Shown one piece after another: positions 59,446 to 64,000 of a stretch of DNA of 64,000 bases. Numbering within the stretch: the stretch's first letter is position 1; each line of letters starts with the position of its first letter. Both the position numbers and the translations under genes were made by a program. Origin of the DNA: an uncultured Lachnospiraceae bacterium (lineage in GTDB: Bacteria; Bacillota; Clostridia; Lachnospirales; Lachnospiraceae); the NCBI GenBank assembly GCA_905209075.1, contig CAJLRL010000007.1, forward strand, positions 31,837 to 95,836. Direction: 5' to 3'. Under the pieces are notes generated by a model that was not told the DNA's origin, did no database searches, and was given only the letters and a program-made list of their open reading frames with translations.

Positions 59446-60669
59446 TTGCTTGAAATAAAGACTACAGAGGCAGATGCCAGCGCAAAAATTATTGTTATCG
59501 GTGTTGGCGGAGCTGGAAACAATGCAGTTAACCGAATGATCGATGAAAATATAGGTGGAGTAGAATTTATCGGGATCAATACTGATAAACAGGCGTTACA
59601 GCTTTGCAAAGCTCCTACATTGATACAGATAGGTGAGAAACTTACAAAAGGACTTGGTGCCGGTGCACAGCCTGAGATCGGGGCAAAAGCGGCTGAGGAA
59701 AGTGCAGAGGAACTTTCAGCAGCTGTAAAAGGTGCAGATATGGTATTCGTCACATGTGGTATGGGTGGTGGAACCGGTACAGGAGCAGCCCCTGTTGTTG
59801 CAAAGATTGCAAAGGAACAGGGAATACTTACAGTAGGTGTTGTCACAAAGCCTTTCAAATTCGAGGCAAAACAGCGTATGATAAACGCTATATCAGGTAT
59901 CGACAGATTAAAAGAAAATGTAGATACTCTTATTGTTATACCGAATGACAAGCTTTTAGAGATAGTAGACCGTCGCACTACAATGCCGGATGCATTAAAG
60001 AAGGCTGATGAGGTCCTTCAGCAGGCAGTACAGGGAATCACAGATCTTATCAATCTTCCTGCACTTATTAACCTTGACTTTGCAGACGTCCAGACAGTTA
60101 TGAAGGACAAGGGTATGGCACATATCGGAATCGGTAATGCCAAGGGTGATGAGAAAGCTATCGAGGCTGTTAAGCTTGCGGTTGCATCTCCACTTTTAGA
60201 GACTACTATAAATGGTGCTACACACGTTATCATCAACATTTCAGGTGATATTTCACTTATGGACGCAAACGATGCCGCAAGTTATGTCCAGGATCTTGCA
60301 GGAGATAATGCAAACATTATCTTCGGTGCTAAATACGATGAGTCTATGACAGACGAGGCAACAATTACAGTAATTGCCACAGGACTTGAGGATGTAAATG
60401 CACCAGCTCCGGCACCGGCTCCAGCTGCATCAAACGTTGCATCATCTATGGCAGGACGTATGGTATATCCTAATTCAAATGCACAGAGAACTACTACACC
60501 GGGAGCAGGAAATACTTCGTTTTCAGGGTTACATACAACAACCCACACTACACAAAATAATGCTCCTGCACATACATTTACAGGAATCCAGAAACCACGC
60601 CAGCCGGAAAGCACTGTTAAGCCGGTAGAGATCAATATTCCGGATTTCCTTAAAAATTCTAAGAGATAA
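59446..60669 (+). CDS. ftsZ: Cell division GTPase FtsZ
   Basis: A 407-residue tubulin-like GTPase building the division ring. GTP-binding parts: [28 protein letters not shown] and the tubulin motif GGGTGTG (107-113). A variable linker rich in Pro/Ala/Ser/Thr (about 320-390) leads to the C-terminal [10 protein letters not shown] peptide that binds partner proteins. The start is TTG behind GAGGAGGAAG; no ATG precedes the conserved core. Identity is certain. Confidence 0.98.
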   Translation: MLEIKTTEADASAKIIVIGVGGAGNNAVNRMIDENIGGVEFIGINTDKQALQLCKAPTLIQIGEKLTKGLGAGAQPEIGAKAAEESAEELSAAVKGADMVFVTCGMGGGTGTGAAPVVAKIAKEQGILTVGVVTKPFKFEAKQRMINAISGIDRLKENVDTLIVIPNDKLLEIVDRRTTMPDALKKADEVLQQAVQGITDLINLPALINLDFADVQTVMKDKGMAHIGIGNAKGDEKAIEAVKLAVASPLLETTINGATHVIINISGDISLMDANDAASYVQDLAGDNANIIFGAKYDESMTDEATITVIATGLEDVNAPAPAPAPAASNVASSMAGRMVYPNSNAQRTTTPGAGNTSFSGLHTTTHTTQNNAPAHTFTGIQKPRQPESTVKPVEINIPDFLKNSKR

Positions 60670-60707
60670 TATTTACAGAATCTTATCGACGTTATATGTC
60701 ATTAATG

Positions 60708-60746
60708 CACCTCACTTTCAGTTATACTTTAAGAGAAAGTGAGGTG
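60708..60746 (+). promoter_or_regulatory. 12-bp hairpin sequestering the spoIIGA ribosome site
   Basis: CACCTCACTTTC (60708-60719) / GAAAGTGAGGTG (60735-60746), a perfect stem with a 15-base loop. The GAGGTG ribosome site (60741-60746) is the end of the 3' arm. TAAATTA follows, so there is no T-run and it is not an ordinary terminator. Confidence 0.75.
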
Positions 60747-60749
60747 TAA

Positions 60750-61556
60750 ATTATCTATGCGTTTTATCTGGATCTTTTTCTGATAAGAACAACGCTGACA
60801 AATTGCTTAATTCTTTTATCAACATTTTACATATTAAAAATTCCATTATCAAATAAAAAAATAAAGATAGTCGTTGCTGCGGTATCCGGGGCACTGATAA
60901 GTGCAGTAATACTCATTGTCTCAGGAAATTATAATTTATATAGGATTTTGACACTGTTTTTTATAGGTCCGGGTATGATATATACGTTGTGCGGACATGC
61001 GAAAAGAACTTTAAATATATGGATCGTGGCAGTGATTTCAACGTTTCTTACCGGAGGTGCAGTATGTGCCATAGATCAGGTTACCGGCAGGGAAGCATTT
61101 TCAAACATCATAATATCATTTGTGATAGGCATTATTTTCTTGAATATAATGTATTCGAATGCAAAGCAGAATAGAAATTATTATACTGTGACGGTTATAT
61201 CGCAAAATAACAGCATAGAGGTGAAGGGGCTGTATGATTCGGGAAATGTACTTTGTGCAGGCAGAAACAGGGAGCCGGTGCACATAGCATCCGACAAGGT
61301 GTTTTCTATTTTGACAGAAAAAAAAGACAGTATCATGGTGCCATATAAAAGCCTAGGAAATGAGGATGGGATAATAGAGGTATACAGATTCGACTGTATG
61401 CAGATAAAATGTGGATATAGCAGAATTGAGTTTCATGATGTTCTGATAGGAAAAGCTTCAGCAAGTCTGTTGAAAAATGTAGCATACGATATAATTTTGA
61501 ATGAAGCTGTTTTTTCTGATACAAAGGGTATGGAAGATTTTTCTGGGAAAGGATGA
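60750..61556 (+). CDS. spoIIGA: Sporulation sigma-E factor processing protease SpoIIGA, ATT start proposed
   Basis: A 268-residue membrane aspartic protease that cleaves pro-sigma-E in the mother cell. The N-terminal half is membrane helices ([37 protein letters not shown]). The C-terminal catalytic domain holds [11 protein letters not shown] with Asp163. The frame opens right after a TAA at 60747-60749; its first codon is ATT, three bases from GAGGTG, and it matches the family's N terminus (IYAFYLDLF). The first conventional start (TTG at 60948) would remove two helices. A nearby ATG (60757) is in another frame with a stop after eight codons. sigE overlaps its end by 56 bases. Confidence 0.82.
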   Translation: MIYAFYLDLFLIRTTLTNCLILLSTFYILKIPLSNKKIKIVVAAVSGALISAVILIVSGNYNLYRILTLFFIGPGMIYTLCGHAKRTLNIWIVAVISTFLTGGAVCAIDQVTGREAFSNIIISFVIGIIFLNIMYSNAKQNRNYYTVTVISQNNSIEVKGLYDSGNVLCAGRNREPVHIASDKVFSILTEKKDSIMVPYKSLGNEDGIIEVYRFDCMQIKCGYSRIEFHDVLIGKASASLLKNVAYDIILNEAVFSDTKGMEDFSGKG

Positions 61557-62235
61557 TAAGCCAGAAGAGATATTTTACATAGGAGGAGCGGAGGTGCTGC
61601 CGCCGCCACTCAAAAATGACGAGGAAAAAAGTGCACTTATGGCACTCGCCGACAGAAACGATAATATGACACTTGAGAGTGCAAGGGAACTTTTGATATC
61701 ACATAATTTACGGCTTGTTGTATATCTGGCAAAAAAATTTGAAAATACCGGTGTATGTGTTGAAGATCTGATCTCTATAGGCACGATCGGGCTTATAAAG
61801 GGAATAAATACATTTAATCCCGACAAAAAAATAAAGCTTGCGACATATGCTTCAAGATGCATAGAAAATGAAATACTTATGTATCTGCGGAGAAACAGCA
61901 GGACAAAGCTCGAGGTATCGTTCGATGAACCGCTCAATATGGACTGGGATGGAAATGAACTTCTGCTGTCTGATATTCTGGGAACCGATGAGGACATCAT
62001 ATACAAAGATATAGAGACAGAGGCAGAGATCACTTTATTAAAATCTGCGATGAAAGTATTAGATGACCGGGAAAGACAGATAATAGAGCTCAGGTTTGGG
62101 ATAAACAGCCGTGAAAACAAGGAACTTACGCAGAAGGAGGTTGCGGATATTCTGGGAATATCGCAGTCATATATATCGAGACTTGAGAAAAAGATCATGG
62201 TAAGGCTGCGGAAAGAAATGCAAAAATTAGCGTAG
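61501..62235 (+). CDS. sigE: RNA polymerase sporulation sigma factor SigE (pro-form)
   Basis: A 244-residue sigma-70 family factor for mother-cell genes. The first 29 residues are the amphipathic pro-peptide ([15 protein letters not shown]) ending at the FYIGG processing region. Region 2 is [19 protein letters not shown] to [20 protein letters not shown]; region 4 is [20 protein letters not shown]. The start at 61501 lies inside spoIIGA with no clear ribosome site, pointing to coupled translation. The factor and its processing protease are thus made together. Confidence 0.95.
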   Translation: MKLFFLIQRVWKIFLGKDDKPEEIFYIGGAEVLPPPLKNDEEKSALMALADRNDNMTLESARELLISHNLRLVVYLAKKFENTGVCVEDLISIGTIGLIKGINTFNPDKKIKLATYASRCIENEILMYLRRNSRTKLEVSFDEPLNMDWDGNELLLSDILGTDEDIIYKDIETEAEITLLKSAMKVLDDRERQIIELRFGINSRENKELTQKEVADILGISQSYISRLEKKIMVRLRKEMQKLA

Positions 62236-62291
62236 CTAATGTATAGGAAATATGATATACTTATTTCATAAAAAAATAAGGAGATGATCAT

Positions 62292-63899
62292 ATGGTATTG
62301 GAGTTTATCGGGGCTGACAGAGAAGTTACAGGAAGCTGTCATTACATTACATTTGGGGAGACGCATATACTTATCGATTGTGGAATGGAGCAGGGACCTG
62401 ATCTGTACGTTAATCAGGAAATACCGGTCAATCCATCGCTGATTGATTACGTGTTTGTTACTCATGCACACATAGATCATTCAGGACTTTTACCGCTTTT
62501 GTATAATCATGGTTTCAGGGGAACTATATTTGCTACAAAGGCGACAACGGATCTTTGTAATATAATGCTTAAGGATTCTGCTCATATACAGGAGTTTGAG
62601 GCGGAATGGAGAAATCGTAAAGCAAGACGTGCTGGAAAGCCTGAGATCACACCAATGTATGATGTGGAGGATGCAGCGAATGTTATGCAGCATTTTACAC
62701 CATGTGATTATAATTGTGTGTATGAAATCTGTCCAGGACTTAAAGTACGTTTCGTAGATGCAGGACATCTGCTTGGATCTTCATCCATTGAAATGTGGGT
62801 GACAGAAGAAAATGTCACAAAGAAAATACTGTTTTCGGGTGATATCGGAAATCATAACAGACCGCTTATAAAAAACCCGCAGTATGTGGAAGAGGCAGAC
62901 TATGTTGTGATGGAGTCTACATATGGAAACAGGGTGCATGACACTCCGCCAGATTATGCGGTTGAGCTGGCAAAGGTTATGAATGCCACATTTACAAAGG
63001 GGGGAAATCTTGTGATCCCGGCATTTTCAGTAGGACGTACACAGGAAATGCTTTACTTTATGCGGCGCATAAAAACAGAAGATCTGCTCCCGGAATATAG
63101 AAACTTTGAAGTTTATATAGACAGTCCGCTGGCTGTTGAGGCTACGAATATATTTCATGAAAATGTTTCGGACTGCTTCGATGATGAGGCGAGGTCACTT
63201 ATAGATCAGGGAATAAACCCTATCAAATTTCCGGGACTTAAAGTGGCTGTATCATCTGATGAATCAAAGATGATAAATTTCAATCCAAACTCAAAGGTGA
63301 TAATTTCCGCATCCGGAATGTGTGAGGCCGGCCGGATAAGGCATCATCTGAAGCATAATTTGTGGCGAAGTGATTCAACGATATTATTTGTAGGATATCA
63401 GGTTCCGGGAACTTTAGGTTTTGCGCTTTTAAATGGAGCACAAAAGGTAAAGCTTTTCGGTGAGGAGATCAATGTCAAAGCAGATATAGTAAATCTTCCG
63501 GGAATCAGTGGACACGCAGATAAAAACCAGCTTATAGACTGGCTGGCAGCGGTTAAGACTAAACCGGAGCATGTATTTATAGTTCATGGCGAGGAGAGCA
63601 CCGCAGAATCGTTTGCAGGCCTTGTCAATGAAAAATTCAGCTATGATGCGGTGGCGCCATATAGTGGGGATGCATACGATCTTATCACAAATAAAAAGAT
63701 CGCAGATGGTTCGAGACTGCTCGTTGAGAAGAAGGCTGCAAAGGCACAGAGCAAGAATTCAACAGTCTATGAAAGACTGATCGCAGCTGGACAGCGCCTT
63801 GTTGCGGTTATACAGAAATGTCAGGGAATGGCAAATAAGGATCTTGGCAAATTTGCAGATCAGATAAATGCATTGTGTGATAAATGGGACAAAAATTAA
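62292..63899 (+). CDS. Beta-CASP metallo-beta-lactamase RNA nuclease (CPSF/Ysh1-like)
   Basis: A 535-residue soluble nuclease-type protein. Metallo-beta-lactamase motif HAHIDH (58-63), DAGHLLGSSSIEMW, LFSGDIGNHNRP, then a beta-CASP insert (PAFSVGRTQEMLYFM, YIDSPLA, IISASGMCEAGR) and the distal PGISGHADKNQL. Similar proteins in archaea and bacteria cut or trim RNA. This is not RNase J by length and order, so the substrate is uncertain. Located after sigE with its own AAGGAG site, but no clear promoter. Confidence 0.88.
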   Translation: MVLEFIGADREVTGSCHYITFGETHILIDCGMEQGPDLYVNQEIPVNPSLIDYVFVTHAHIDHSGLLPLLYNHGFRGTIFATKATTDLCNIMLKDSAHIQEFEAEWRNRKARRAGKPEITPMYDVEDAANVMQHFTPCDYNCVYEICPGLKVRFVDAGHLLGSSSIEMWVTEENVTKKILFSGDIGNHNRPLIKNPQYVEEADYVVMESTYGNRVHDTPPDYAVELAKVMNATFTKGGNLVIPAFSVGRTQEMLYFMRRIKTEDLLPEYRNFEVYIDSPLAVEATNIFHENVSDCFDDEARSLIDQGINPIKFPGLKVAVSSDESKMINFNPNSKVIISASGMCEAGRIRHHLKHNLWRSDSTILFVGYQVPGTLGFALLNGAQKVKLFGEEINVKADIVNLPGISGHADKNQLIDWLAAVKTKPEHVFIVHGEESTAESFAGLVNEKFSYDAVAPYSGDAYDLITNKKIADGSRLLVEKKAAKAQSKNSTVYERLIAAGQRLVAVIQKCQGMANKDLGKFADQINALCDKWDKN

Positions 63900-64000
63900 G
63901 TCAGAAAATATTTTATATAGTGTTTTAGTGGAAACCGCACAATATTCGCCGATGTTAAGGTGGGCTCGTTCCTTTCTGGCGGTGTCGATTCCAGCTACAT
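63900..64000 (+). pseudogene. Asparagine synthetase (AsnB) fragment, frameshifted, cut by window end
   Basis: DVKVGSFLSGGVDSSY (from 63951) is the PP-loop of the AsnB synthetase domain. Its frame is open only from 63921, after a TAG. In the adjoining frame, SVLVETAQYS directly precedes it, so adding one base near 63949 would join the two into normal AsnB sequence. There is no room for the N-terminal glutaminase domain after the nuclease stop. It looks like a decayed or inserted fragment; what follows is outside the window. Confidence 0.5.

Noticed and set aside
60948..61556. SpoIIGA starting at TTG 60948
   Set aside because: This would drop two membrane helices, and there is no ribosome site there; the frame continues cleanly upstream with family-like sequence to 60750.

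Overview
This 64 kb window is a contiguous piece of an AT-rich Gram-positive chromosome. It most likely comes from a spore-forming gut Clostridium relative in the Lachnospiraceae. Support for this: a spoIIGA-sigE pair directly downstream of ftsZ, a CIRCE-controlled groESL, a T-box leader on thrS, a parE/parC pair, AGGAGG-type ribosome sites, and several clostridial protein families (CdaR/PucR-type regulator, DUF1540, C_GCAxxG_C_C, SEC-C, DegV, Rpn nuclease). Genus cannot be fixed from sequence reading alone. Almost all genes lie on the + strand.

Layout. 1-9.5 kb: end of dut, an OPRT-like protein, an orphan MsmX-type sugar ABC ATPase, a PucR/CdaR-type regulator, parE and parC separated by a 162-bp palindrome, a HAD phosphatase and a CPBP protease. 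9.8-15.9 kb: gltB-gltD, ammonia assimilation through glutamate synthase. 15.9-23.9 kb: a minus-strand Rpn-type nuclease, metF, a Cof-type HAD phosphatase, groES-groEL, a histidine phosphatase and an M32 carboxypeptidase. 24.2-35.0 kb: a compact nucleoside uptake and salvage operon. It encodes a BMP lipoprotein, a double ATPase, two permeases, uridine phosphorylase, deoC, adenosine deaminase, deoB, a membrane protein, a Crp/Fnr regulator and purine nucleoside phosphorylase. Together these would import nucleosides, split them to bases plus (deoxy)ribose-1-phosphate, and feed the sugars to central metabolism.

35.2-46.4 kb: degV, purA, then an ABC operon (ATPase, fused GldF-GldG permease, DUF4340 protein). 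This operon sits between two inverted copies of a 42-44 bp palindromic element. Next come a MATE exporter, a possible 30-residue peptide, a C_GCAxxG_C_C protein, a BNR-type surface protein, a possible MetH-activation-like protein, an SseB-like protein, a small membrane protein and a SEC-C protein. 46.4-49.1 kb: T-box-controlled thrS and a DUF1540 protein.

49.2-63.9 kb: lgt, then the division and wall cluster (mraZ, rsmH, ftsL, two penicillin-binding proteins, murD, ftsW, ftsQ, ftsZ), then spoIIGA, sigE and a beta-CASP RNA nuclease. mraZ is preceded by five GTGG-type boxes on a 10-bp pitch. The window ends inside what looks like a broken asnB fragment.

Most interesting observations. spoIIGA appears to start at an ATT codon, with its ribosome site buried in a perfect 12-bp hairpin. 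The SpoVD-position penicillin-binding protein likewise has its ribosome site in a 13-bp hairpin, and carries KTA in place of the KTG motif. The groESL and ftsZ promoters both contain undescribed palindromes. No tRNA, rRNA, CRISPR array or intact insertion sequence was seen.
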